A stretch of 16,256 nt of DNA from UBA4742 sp002403895 (GCA_036823295.1 DAISGD010000067.1:1-16256); one strand, 5' to 3'; shown: positions 5,392 through 12,690, counted from the stretch's first letter. The notes: a model not told the origin generated them from the sequence alone. A program made the numbers and translations.

Positions 5392-6999
5392 ATGCACAAC
5401 GCAACTCGGGGGATCTTCGTCGCGGCCGCGGCCGGGGCGCTCGTGCTCTCCGCCTGTTCCAAGGGTTCGACGACGGCCGAGACCACCGGAACCCAGGCCA
5501 AGTCCGACATCACCGCGACCTTGGCAACGACCCAGGCTGACCCGACCACCGCCGACATGGCCGCCATGGTGATCGACCGCCCGGGCGTGCAGCACCTGCA
5601 CTTCTCCTATGGCCCGATCAAGATCTTCCCGGGCCAGAACAACATCGACATCAGCGGCGGCAACGTGCCCAAGCCGGCGGTCGATGGCTACATCGTGGGC
5701 ATCCGCCCGAACCTCGTCCGCCAGGACGGCACCGTCCCCGGCGTGGACGTGTTGCACCTCCACCACGGCGTGTGGCTGAACCTGGGACGCCAGGACCTCA
5801 CCGCTCCCGGCCTTCCCGAGCGGCTGTTCGCCACCGGTGAGGAAAAGACGGTGATCATGACGCCCGACGGCTACGGCTACCCGTTCAAAGCAACAGACCG
5901 CTGGCTCATCAACTACATGATCCACAACCTCCAGCCGACCGTCGACGAGGTCTCGCTCACCTACGACCTCGACTTCATCCCCAAGACCGACCCCGCGGCC
6001 GCCACCACCAAACCCGTCCTGCCCGTATGGATGGACGTCCAGAACGGCGAGACCTACCCGGTCTTCGACGCCCTCAAGGGCTCGGGCACCAACGGGCTGT
6101 ACACCTACCCGAAGGACGCCACCAACCCCTACAAGGGCAGGCAGAAGAACACCTGGACGCTCGATCGTGACGGTGTGCTCGTCGGCAGCGGTGGTCATCT
6201 GCATCCCGGGGGCATCTACGACGACCTCTACCTGACCCGCGCCGGTGCCTCCGCCGCACCGGGCTCAGCAGCAGCCGACACGGTGGACGGCGACACCGCG
6301 CACCTTTTCCGGTCCGAAGCCAAGTACTGGGAGCCCGCCGGCGCCGTATCGTGGGACGTCGCCATGACGGTGACCGGCAGCGACTGGAAGGTCAACGTCA
6401 AGAAGGGCGACATGCTCTCGATGCAGACCACCTACGACGTGTCCAACGCGTCGTGGTACGAATCCATGGGCATCATGAACCAGTGGCTGGCGACCGGCGA
6501 CGACGGCAAGGATCCCTTCGTCGACAAGGTCGACACCCCCGGCCAGATCACCCACGGCCACCTGCCCGAGAACAACAACCACGGCAACACCGACAAGGTC
6601 ATCGGCCCGGACCCGGCCACGCTCACCGCCATCCCGGCGGACGGCAAGGTCAATATCCTCGACTTCGTCTATTCGCCCGGAGACATGGAGAACTACCAGA
6701 CGGTGCCGTCCGTGAAGGAAGGCCAGACGCTCACGTTCACCAACAGCGACGACAAGACCGGCAACGGACTGTGGCACACGATCACGGCGTGCAAGGCCCC
6801 GTGCAACCGGTCCACCGGCATCGCCTACCCGTTGGCCAACGCCGACATCCAGTTCGACTCCGGCGAGTTGGGAACGGGTGGACCCCCCACCGCCGACCGG
6901 GTCACCTGGACGACGCCAGCCGATCTGCCCACCGGCACGTACACCTACTTCTGCCGGATCCACCCCTTCATGCGAGGGTCGTTCCAGGTCACCCCGTGA
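5392..6999 (+). CDS. Lipoprotein with PHM-like dicopper module and C-terminal cupredoxin
   Basis: 535 residues. The signal peptide ends in lipobox LSAC, with Cys22 to be lipidated, so the protein is exported and anchored. Residues 65-370 resemble peptidylglycine monooxygenase (PHM) and plant SURNod19 proteins. His124-His125 (HLHHGVWL) and His178 (NYMIHNL) match the CuH ligands in order. His269-x-His271 (GGHLHPGG) and Met359 (YESMG) match the CuM ligands. Residues about 420-535 form a type-1 copper domain: His462 (GLWHT), then Cys521-x2-His524-x2-Met527 in YFCRIHPFMRG, the amicyanin/plastocyanin ligand loop. A His/Asn-rich linker, including HGHLPENNNHGN, joins them. The inferred role is an extracytoplasmic copper oxidoreductase, with the cupredoxin perhaps passing electrons to the dicopper site. 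The substrate is unknown. The stop overlaps the xylanase start by GTGA. The domain match is from memory and is well supported for the cupredoxin, moderately so for the PHM part. Confidence 0.83.
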   Translation: MHNATRGIFVAAAAGALVLSACSKGSTTAETTGTQAKSDITATLATTQADPTTADMAAMVIDRPGVQHLHFSYGPIKIFPGQNNIDISGGNVPKPAVDGYIVGIRPNLVRQDGTVPGVDVLHLHHGVWLNLGRQDLTAPGLPERLFATGEEKTVIMTPDGYGYPFKATDRWLINYMIHNLQPTVDEVSLTYDLDFIPKTDPAAATTKPVLPVWMDVQNGETYPVFDALKGSGTNGLYTYPKDATNPYKGRQKNTWTLDRDGVLVGSGGHLHPGGIYDDLYLTRAGASAAPGSAAADTVDGDTAHLFRSEAKYWEPAGAVSWDVAMTVTGSDWKVNVKKGDMLSMQTTYDVSNASWYESMGIMNQWLATGDDGKDPFVDKVDTPGQITHGHLPENNNHGNTDKVIGPDPATLTAIPADGKVNILDFVYSPGDMENYQTVPSVKEGQTLTFTNSDDKTGNGLWHTITACKAPCNRSTGIAYPLANADIQFDSGELGTGGPPTADRVTWTTPADLPTGTYTYFCRIHPFMRGSFQVTP

Positions 7000-8411
7000 G
7001 CCCCACCCGCGCCGGGGCTCTCGGCCTGCTCCTCGTCCTGCTGACCTCGTCGCTGACCGGCGGCGCCGCGGCTGCGGCGACGGCCGCGCCCCCGCTTCCG
7101 GCCACGCTCCGGAGCGCAGCGACGGCACACGGGCTCTACATGGGGACGGCGGTCAACTACGGGGCCCTGAGTACCGACGCCGAGTATCGCTCCACCCTCG
7201 CCCGAGAGTTCAGTCAGCTCTCGCCCGAAAACGAGCTGAAGTGGGACGCGGTACATCCCACCCAGGCCACCTACGACTTCAGCCGGGCCGACTACATCGT
7301 GAACTGGGCGATCCAGAACAAACTCGCCGTGCATGGCCACACCCTCGTGTGGCATTCCCAGAACCCGGCGTGGCTCACGAACACCCCCTTTAACCGGGAC
7401 CAGTCATTGGCGATCCTGCACGACCACATCAACACCGTGGTCGGTCACTACCGGGGCAAGATCGTGGAGTGGGACGTCGCCAACGAGATCATGGGTGACG
7501 ATGGCGCCCTGCGAAAGAACCTCTGGTACAACCGGATCGGTCCCGACTACCTCGACTTCGCCTTCCAGTGGGCCCACGAAGCCGACCCGAGCGCACGCCT
7601 GTATCTCAACGACTACAACAACCAGGGCAAGGGCAAGAAGTCAGACGCCATCTACAACCTCGTGGCCGACATGAAGAGCCGCGGGATCCGCATCGACGGT
7701 GTCGGCCTCCAGACTCACATCGGCACCTCGCTGGCCGGGTCGGTCTCGGCCATGAGCGACATCTCCTGGAACATGGCCCGCCTCAATGCCCTGGGACTCG
7801 AGACTCCTATCACCGAGATGGACGTCGCGCTCCCCCTCCCCTCCACGCCGGCGTCGCTCCAGGTCCAGGCCACCGGCTACGCCGGCGTCCTCGGCGCGTG
7901 CATGACCGCCACCAACTGCACCTCCTTCACGACCTGGGGATTCACCGACAAGTACTCCTGGATCCCCTCCTACCGTCCTGGCTACGGCGACGCCCTCGAG
8001 TTCGACGCGCTGTTCCAGCCCAAACCGGCCTACGCCGCCATGCTCGCCAAACTCAACGGCGACCCCACGACCGCGCCCAGCCTCAGAGCCACCAACGCGG
8101 TCGCCCTCGAAGGGAACACCGGCACCACCATCGTCAACGTGCCCATCACCCTCTCGGCCGTCAGCACCAAGACCGTCACCCTGCGTTACTCCACGGTGGA
8201 CAAGACCGCGACCACGGCCAACGGTGACTACGCGGTGGGTTCGGGCATCGTGGTCTTCGCCCCGGGCGAGACCACCAAGGCCATCCCTGTCACCATCATC
8301 GGTGACACCACCGTCGAGCCCAACGAGCAGTTCCTGGTGGTCATCAGCTACGCCACCAATGCCACCATCGGTTGGGCCTACGGCAGTGTGACCATCACCA
8401 ATGACGACTGA
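6996..8411 (+). CDS. Secreted GH10 endo-1,4-beta-xylanase with Calx-beta domain
   Basis: 471 residues. The N-terminal signal peptide (about 1-31) has a Leu-rich core and an Ala-rich cleavage zone. The GH10 domain spans about 35-355. It shows HGHTLVWH (113-120), acid/base Glu164 in WDVANEIM, LYLNDYN (202-208), GVGLQTHI (236-242) and nucleophile Glu274 in PITEMDV. The usual Cys pair (302, 308) is followed by WGFTDKYSW. Expected activity is hydrolysis of internal beta-1,4-xylan bonds outside the cell. Residues about 363-471 form one Calx-beta domain (GDYAVGSGIVVFAPGETTK, ending TITNDD), likely a calcium-binding spacer or adhesion module. The start is GTG at 6996, overlapping the upstream stop by 4 nt. 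The frame continues upstream without stops but only as a shadow of the lipoprotein gene. The 3' end is 14 bp from that of the convergent FAD enzyme gene. Confidence 0.93.
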   Translation: MSPTRAGALGLLLVLLTSSLTGGAAAAATAAPPLPATLRSAATAHGLYMGTAVNYGALSTDAEYRSTLAREFSQLSPENELKWDAVHPTQATYDFSRADYIVNWAIQNKLAVHGHTLVWHSQNPAWLTNTPFNRDQSLAILHDHINTVVGHYRGKIVEWDVANEIMGDDGALRKNLWYNRIGPDYLDFAFQWAHEADPSARLYLNDYNNQGKGKKSDAIYNLVADMKSRGIRIDGVGLQTHIGTSLAGSVSAMSDISWNMARLNALGLETPITEMDVALPLPSTPASLQVQATGYAGVLGACMTATNCTSFTTWGFTDKYSWIPSYRPGYGDALEFDALFQPKPAYAAMLAKLNGDPTTAPSLRATNAVALEGNTGTTIVNVPITLSAVSTKTVTLRYSTVDKTATTANGDYAVGSGIVVFAPGETTKAIPVTIIGDTTVEPNEQFLVVISYATNATIGWAYGSVTITNDD

Positions 8412-8425
8412 TACCCCTAGCGGCG

Positions 8426-10048
8426 CTACGGATCGATCAGCACCCCCGGGTTGAGGATCGACTCGGGGTCGAGGTCGGCCTTGGTGGCGCGCAGCGCCGA
8501 CGCGAACCGGTCGGGACGCTGGCGGTCGTACCACCGCCGATGGTCCCGACCGACGGCGTGATGGTGGGTGATCGTGCCCCCGTTGGCCAACAGCGCCTCG
8601 GACGCGGCCGCTTTGATCTCGGCCCACTGGGTGAGTTCGCTGCCCCAGCGACTGGGCGCCATGACCGTGAAGTAGGGCGCCGGGCCGTCCGGATAGACGT
8701 GGGTGAACCGGCAGCTGATGGTCCCCCCACCGCAGATCTCGTCCACGGCATCGGTCACGGCGCGGGTGACTCCCTCATGCAGGGCTCCGAAGTCTTCCCA
8801 CGTGCACGCCGTCTCGAACGTCTCGGCGATCACACTCATGGTGACCAGCGCGTCGCGCCCGTAGGGAGCTCGCAGAAACGCGTTGCGCCACGCCTCCACG
8901 GCACCGGATCCAGCATCGGCCGTCTCTCGGGCGGGCCCGGTGTCGGCGCGGTACCGCGGCAGCGCGGGGAGGACGCCGCCGTGGTCGCGGCACTCCTCCA
9001 GGGCGACCTCCAGCCACGGCTCCACCTGGTGGTGGGCCGACTCGAAGCCGAGCACCAGCACGGCTGAGCCATCGGTGGTGCCGGCCGAACCGGCCGCCTC
9101 GCCCGGGTCCAGCAGCCGGCAGTTCGTTGGGAACAAGGCGGCCTGCGACAGCGCCCGCACCGCCTCCGCTCCGGTGGCCAGGTCAGGAAAGTGCACCGCG
9201 GCGGACCCACGATGGACGGGACGGTCCTGCAGGCGCATCCACGCCTCGGTGATGATGCCCAGCGTGCCTTCCGAGCCCAGGAACCAGCGATCAGGCGAAG
9301 GCCCCGCACCCGAGCCGGGGAGGCGCCGTGACTCACTGATGCCAGTCGGCGTAACCACCCGCATCGATTCCACCAGGTCGTCGATGTGGGTGTACACCGA
9401 CGCGTAGTGTCCCCCGGAACGGGTGGCCAGCCATCCCCCGAGGGTGGAGAACTCGAACGACTGCGGGAAGTGGCGCAGCGTCAGCCCGTGTGGCCGGAGT
9501 TGGTCCTCCAGGACAGGACCCAGCGCGCCGCCCTGGATCCGGGCCGCCCGGCTGGTTCGGTCGATCTCCACCACCCGGTCAAGGGCCGTCAGGTCGATCG
9601 ACACTGCGCCGGCGTAGTCGTCCCCGATATCGGCCTCCACCCCGCCGACGACGGATGATCCCCCGCCATAGGGGATGGCCGCCGCCCCGATCGAGGCGCA
9701 CCAGTCCAGCAGGGCGACGACGTCGGCCTCCGTGGTGGGGCGGGCCACCACGTCGGGCGGATAGGTCAGCTCGCCCCGCACGTTGCGCACGATGTCGCGA
9801 TAGGACTTGCCATGGGTGTGACCGGCCCGGTCATAGGGCGTGGTCGAGCAGAGGTCAGCGAGCGCGGCGGGCGGGTCGAGCCGGGGGGCGCGCAGGTCCA
9901 GGTCGTCGAGCGCCACCGGGGGGTGGATCTCGAAGTCGTCGATCCCGAATCGCTTCGCCACCACGCCGGCGATGGCCTGCGTCTGCGCCGCGTCTGGCGT
10001 CTGGTCTTCCCAGCCCCATCCCCACCAGGACCGTCGTCGGTCGCTCAT
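8426..10048 (-). CDS. FAD-binding oxidase, alkyldihydroxyacetonephosphate synthase-like
   Basis: 540 residues. The FAD_binding_4 (PCMH-type) domain has PYGGGSSVVGGVE (127-138), PQSFEFSTLGGWLATRSGG (195-213) and FLGSEGTLGIIT (256-267). The C-terminal FAD-linked oxidase domain carries the triple-His THHHAVGRDHRRWY (494-507), the active-site signature of alkyl-DHAP synthase. The family enzyme swaps the acyl chain of acyl-DHAP for a fatty alcohol in ether lipid synthesis. Bacterial homologues are numerous and mostly uncharacterised, so ether-lipid synthesis is a possibility only. No acyltransferase or reductase partner is in the window. The N-terminal WWGWGWEDQ is typical of the family. The start ATG is fixed by TAGGGT placed 6 nt upstream (leaderless). 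Confidence 0.88.
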   Translation of the reverse strand: MSDRRRSWWGWGWEDQTPDAAQTQAIAGVVAKRFGIDDFEIHPPVALDDLDLRAPRLDPPAALADLCSTTPYDRAGHTHGKSYRDIVRNVRGELTYPPDVVARPTTEADVVALLDWCASIGAAAIPYGGGSSVVGGVEADIGDDYAGAVSIDLTALDRVVEIDRTSRAARIQGGALGPVLEDQLRPHGLTLRHFPQSFEFSTLGGWLATRSGGHYASVYTHIDDLVESMRVVTPTGISESRRLPGSGAGPSPDRWFLGSEGTLGIITEAWMRLQDRPVHRGSAAVHFPDLATGAEAVRALSQAALFPTNCRLLDPGEAAGSAGTTDGSAVLVLGFESAHHQVEPWLEVALEECRDHGGVLPALPRYRADTGPARETADAGSGAVEAWRNAFLRAPYGRDALVTMSVIAETFETACTWEDFGALHEGVTRAVTDAVDEICGGGTISCRFTHVYPDGPAPYFTVMAPSRWGSELTQWAEIKAAASEALLANGGTITHHHAVGRDHRRWYDRQRPDRFASALRATKADLDPESILNPGVLIDP

Positions 10049-10054
10049 GGGCGC

Positions 10055-10060
10055 ACCCTA
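10055..10060 (-). promoter_or_regulatory. Leaderless -10 box (TAGGGT) of FAD enzyme gene
   Basis: On the minus strand TAGGGT is followed by 6 nt and the ATG at 10048. It lies in the 61-bp gap after the metallo-beta-lactamase/rhodanese gene, suggesting that the FAD enzyme has its own promoter although both genes point the same way. Confidence 0.55.
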
Positions 10061-10109
10061 CGCCCGGCGAACTCCCCGCGGGGCCTACTGGGGCGGGGCG
10101 CGACCCTGC

Positions 10110-11498
10110 TCAGGTCAGGGGCGGAGAAGGAACTCGGGTATCCCAGGCCGCATAGCCCCCGATGATGTCGGCGACCCGGTCGAAGCCGTGGGCCCGCAGG
10201 AACGACGCGGCGATCGACGAGCGGTAGCCCCCGGCGCAGTACACGACCGTCGGGGCGGATCGGTCCAGGCTGGCCAGTTCCTGGTGCAGGCGGGCCAGCG
10301 GGATGGCTCGGGCCCCTTCGATCATGCCTTCGGACTGCTCGGCCGGGTTGCGCACGTCGATGAGCTGCAGATCGGGAGCCTGGTCGCGCCAGCTGGCCAG
10401 ATCCGGCGCAGGGATCCGCACCGCCGGCTCGGCCAGGTCGGGGTGCTCGGCCAGCTCCGCCTCGATGCGGGGGACGTGACCGATGACGGTATCGAACCCG
10501 ATGCGGGCGAGTCGGACGCGCGCTTCGTGCTCGCGCCCAGGGTCGGTGACGACCACCACCGGTTGGCCGGGGAGGGCGATGTCGCCGGCGTACTCGGCGA
10601 ATCGACCGTCGAGGCCCACGTTGACCGAGCCCCGCAGGTGCCCCGACGCGAAGGACTCGGGGCTGCGAGCATCGATGAGCACTGCTCCCTTCGCCACCGC
10701 CGCCTTGGCCTCCTCCGGCGTCATCGGGTCGAGCGGGCTGGCATCGTCGAGCAGCTCGTGGTGGCGGCGATTCGTGTCGGCGGCGAAGGCGAAGTAGAGC
10801 GGCGCCACCGACTGGCCCTCGGTCACCGCCTCCACGAAAGCGTCCTCAGTCATGGGGGCCAGCGCGTAGTTCGTGGCCCGCTGCTCGCCAATCGTCGACT
10901 CCGTCGCCGCCGACAAGTGCTTGCCGCAGGCCGAGCCGGCGCCGTGGGCCGGGAAGACCCGAGTGGCATCGGGCAGGGTGAGCAGCTGCTCGTGCAACGA
11001 CCGGTAGAGCTGGCGGGCGAGGTCGTCCGCCGTCCACCCGGCCGAAGCCAGCAGATCGGGCCGCCCCACATCGCCGATGAACAGCGTGTCGCCGGTGAGG
11101 ACGCCCCAGGGTGCCGGGTCGCTGGCTTGTTCCCAAACCACGATGGAGATCGACTCGGGGGTGTGGCCGGGGGTGTGGCGGATCTCGAGCTCCACGTCGC
11201 CCAGCGAGAGACGTTGACCGTGAGCCAGGCCCTCTATGGGGAAGTCGGTCACTGCGACATCGCCGTAGGAGATGACGGCGCCGGTGGTGGCAGCGAGCTC
11301 GAGGTGCCCCGAGACGAAGTCGGCATGGAAATGCGTCTCGATGATCCGGTCGATGCGCACCCCATGGGCGGTCGCTTCCTCGAGGTACTGCTCGATGTCA
11401 CGCTGAGGATCGACGACGACGGCTCGACCGGTCGACTCGTCGGCGATCAGGTAACTGAACAGCGAGAGGCAGCCCAGCTCATAGCGGCGGAAGATCAT
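10110..11498 (-). CDS. Metallo-beta-lactamase fold hydrolase with two rhodanese domains
   Basis: 462 residues. The N-terminal MBL domain (1-245) is of the ETHE1/glyoxalase II kind: THFHAD (55-60), His112 in HTPGHTP, Asp137 in TGDTLF and His185 in FPAHGAGSACGK. Two rhodanese domains follow. The first (about 260-350) reads VVVVTDPGREHE where the catalytic loop should be and has no Cys. The second (about 362-455) keeps Cys421 in VVYCAGGYRSS. The family includes persulfide dioxygenases and thiosulfate-handling fusions, so a role in persulfide or sulfide detoxification is likely, in the cytoplasm. The start is ATG at 11498, after AGAAGGTGA about 5 nt upstream; a TTG 48 nt further up is unlikely. 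The partner sulfide or thiosulfate transport genes usual for the family are not seen here. Confidence 0.9.
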   Translation of the reverse strand: MIFRRYELGCLSLFSYLIADESTGRAVVVDPQRDIEQYLEEATAHGVRIDRIIETHFHADFVSGHLELAATTGAVISYGDVAVTDFPIEGLAHGQRLSLGDVELEIRHTPGHTPESISIVVWEQASDPAPWGVLTGDTLFIGDVGRPDLLASAGWTADDLARQLYRSLHEQLLTLPDATRVFPAHGAGSACGKHLSAATESTIGEQRATNYALAPMTEDAFVEAVTEGQSVAPLYFAFAADTNRRHHELLDDASPLDPMTPEEAKAAVAKGAVLIDARSPESFASGHLRGSVNVGLDGRFAEYAGDIALPGQPVVVVTDPGREHEARVRLARIGFDTVIGHVPRIEAELAEHPDLAEPAVRIPAPDLASWRDQAPDLQLIDVRNPAEQSEGMIEGARAIPLARLHQELASLDRSAPTVVYCAGGYRSSIAASFLRAHGFDRVADIIGGYAAWDTRVPSPPLT

Positions 11499-11563
11499 GA
11501 GGTCACCTTCTTCACAGGGCCTGCCGAGTGAGGAACCATACGGCAAAGCCTACGAGCAGGACG

Positions 11564-11662
11564 CCCCCCGCCGTCGAGACCGAACCGCGCGACGCCCTCG
11601 TCCCCCTCGTGCTCAGCGGCGCCGGGACGGCGGTCGTGCCCACCAGCCTGACCGCGGGCGGG
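11564..11662 (+). pseudogene. Possible LysR-type effector-domain remnant
   Basis: The 185-bp gap between two minus-strand genes contains, on the plus strand, PPAVETEPRDALVPLVLSGA and then GTAVVPTSLTAGG. This closely resembles the LysR substrate-binding segment around V-x-E-T-x-x-R-x-A-x-x-P-L-V-L-x-G-A-G. Nothing recognisable precedes it, and the frame loses similarity after about 33 codons. It could be the relic of a deleted regulator. The opposite strand also encodes a hydrophobic stretch (GGVLLVGFAVWFLTRQAL), so chance resemblance in GC-rich DNA is a real alternative. Confidence 0.3.
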
Positions 11663-11683
11663 CGCCGCGCTTCATCGATCTCG

Positions 11684-12115
11684 TCACGACGGCACGATCT
11701 GACGGCCGCTGATCTCCTCCACCACGACCCGCACCCAGTGGGAGCGCATGTCGGGGCTCGACCAGGGACGGACGGGTAGCGCTTCGAAGCGATCGATCGA
11801 CGGTTGGTCGAGCACCTCTTCGGCGACGCCTTTGACCAGCACACTCCAGCCGGTGTGGTCGAGGACATCCCACGAGTCGACCTCGAGGCAGACCGGTTGT
11901 TCCATGATGGCGACGGAGAGCTTCGAGCCGTGCCCGGTCCGGAACACCACCGAGCGACCGTCAACGGCGAAGTTCACCGGAAGGATGACCGGCTCTCCGT
12001 GATCGACGAGCCCGAGGCGCCCCACCGGTGAGTGCCTCAGGTGTTCGTAACACTCGTCGAGGTCGATGATGGCCAAGCCCGACCAGTCGAGCCCAGCATG
12101 TGGTTCTTCGGTCAT
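11684..12115 (-). CDS. Pyridoxamine 5'-phosphate oxidase family (split-barrel flavin-binding) protein
   Basis: 143 residues from the ATG at 12115. Segments LDECYEHLRHSPVGRLGLVD, PVILPVNFAVDGRSVVFRTG, GSKLSVAIMEQPVCLEVDSW and WSVLVKGVAEEV are those of the small PNPOx-like split-barrel proteins of actinobacteria. From memory these resemble the mycobacterial DosR-regulon proteins Rv0080 and Rv3129. The fold binds FMN or F420, and the physiological reaction is unknown. An upstream in-frame start would add 14 residues (WWPASARLDHGS) that do not look like part of the family. No Shine-Dalgarno is seen; GATCAT lies 6 nt before the ATG and may be a leaderless -10. It is divergent from the GYD gene, with 153 bp between start codons. 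Confidence 0.82.
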   Translation of the reverse strand: MTEEPHAGLDWSGLAIIDLDECYEHLRHSPVGRLGLVDHGEPVILPVNFAVDGRSVVFRTGHGSKLSVAIMEQPVCLEVDSWDVLDHTGWSVLVKGVAEEVLDQPSIDRFEALPVRPWSSPDMRSHWVRVVVEEISGRQIVPS

Positions 12116-12121
12116 AGACCC

Positions 12122-12177
12122 ATGATCCAGCCGGGCGCTCGCGGGCCACCAGAGCACAAAGTCCCGTCATCGATGAC
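12122..12177. promoter_or_regulatory. Divergent regulatory region with palindrome and DosR-like half box
   Basis: Between the two divergent starts there is a perfect 12-bp palindrome GTCATCGATGAC (12166-12177). Next to it on the minus strand is GGGACTTTGTGCTC (12152-12165), whose first eight bases fit the left half of the DosR/DevR box GGGACTWWAGTCCC while the right half does not. GATCAT (12122-12127, minus) is a poor -10 for the flavin-binding protein gene. Confidence 0.3.
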
Positions 12178-12230
12178 CTGCTCGGAAGTCACAGGTTCGT
12201 GCCGGACATGCGGGGTGGCCGCGCTGGGCA

Positions 12231-12236
12231 TACCGT
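12231..12236 (+). promoter_or_regulatory. Possible -10 box (TACCGT) of GYD gene
   Basis: TACCGT lies 32 nt upstream of the ATG at 12269, leaving room for the leader with AGGGGG at 12255-12260. The -35 is not recognisable. Weak call. Confidence 0.3.
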
Positions 12237-12268
12237 GGAAGCCGACACCACAACCAGGGGGTTGCGCC

Positions 12269-12589
12269 ATGCCCAAGTATCTGCTCGAGGTCAACTACAC
12301 ACTTGACGGCGTCAAAGGGGTGATGGCCCAGGGTGGCTCCGCTCGCCAGGCCGCCGCTCAGGCTGCGGCGAAGAGCGTCGGCGGGAAGCTGGATTCGTTC
12401 TATTTCGCCTTCGGTGGCACCGATGTGTTCACCGTGGCCGATCTGCCCGACAACGCCGCCGCCGCGGCGTTGGCCTTGGCCGTGACCGCCGGCGGCGGCG
12501 CCGCGGTGAAGACGGTCGTCCTCCTCACGCCCGCGGAGATCGACGCCGCGACGAAGGCGAAGGTGCTGTACACGCCGCCCGGCAGCTGA
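12269..12589 (+). CDS. GYD domain-containing protein
   Basis: 106 residues. MPKYLLEVNYTLDGVKGVMA starts in the manner of the GYD family (PF08734), with the following G-x-x-R helix (GGSARQAAAQAAAKSVGGKL). Then DSFYFAFGGTDVFTVADLPD carries the conserved F-x-x-G-x-x-D, and a C-terminal strand KTVVLLTPAEID follows. These are small soluble alpha/beta proteins of unknown function with a ferredoxin-like layout. The start follows AGGGGG with 8-nt spacing. The gene is complete and ends one base before the run of N, so the real downstream neighbour is unknown. Confidence 0.87.
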   Translation: MPKYLLEVNYTLDGVKGVMAQGGSARQAAAQAAAKSVGGKLDSFYFAFGGTDVFTVADLPDNAAAAALALAVTAGGGAAVKTVVLLTPAEIDAATKAKVLYTPPGS

Positions 12590-12590
12590 G

Positions 12591-12690
12591 NNNNNNNNNN
12601 NNNNNNNNNNNNNNNNNNNNNNNNNNNNNNNNNNNNNNNNNNNNNNNNNNNNNNNNNNNNNNNNNNNNNNNNNNNNNNNNNNNNNNNNNN
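12591..12690. other. Assembly gap (100 N)
   Basis: Exactly 100 undetermined bases, the conventional filler for a scaffold gap of unknown size. Order and distance across it rest on the assembly, not on sequence. Sequence resumes with about 56 bp of non-coding DNA (TAGTCT at 12699-12704 might be a -10) before dipeptidase E. Confidence 0.97.

Noticed and set aside
5065..6204. A 379-codon minus-strand open frame across the hydrolase and lipoprotein genes
   Set aside because: It crosses two real plus-strand genes with intact catalytic or copper motifs, and shows no recognisable domain.
6351..6995. Upstream extension of the xylanase frame
   Set aside because: It overlaps the lipoprotein gene in another frame and reads as an Arg/His-rich shadow. 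The GTG at 6996 begins a proper signal peptide.
9840..11531. A 563-codon plus-strand open frame opposite the MBL-rhodanese gene
   Set aside because: The opposite strand has unmistakable MBL and rhodanese motifs. The frame is a stop-poor antisense shadow typical of GC-rich DNA.
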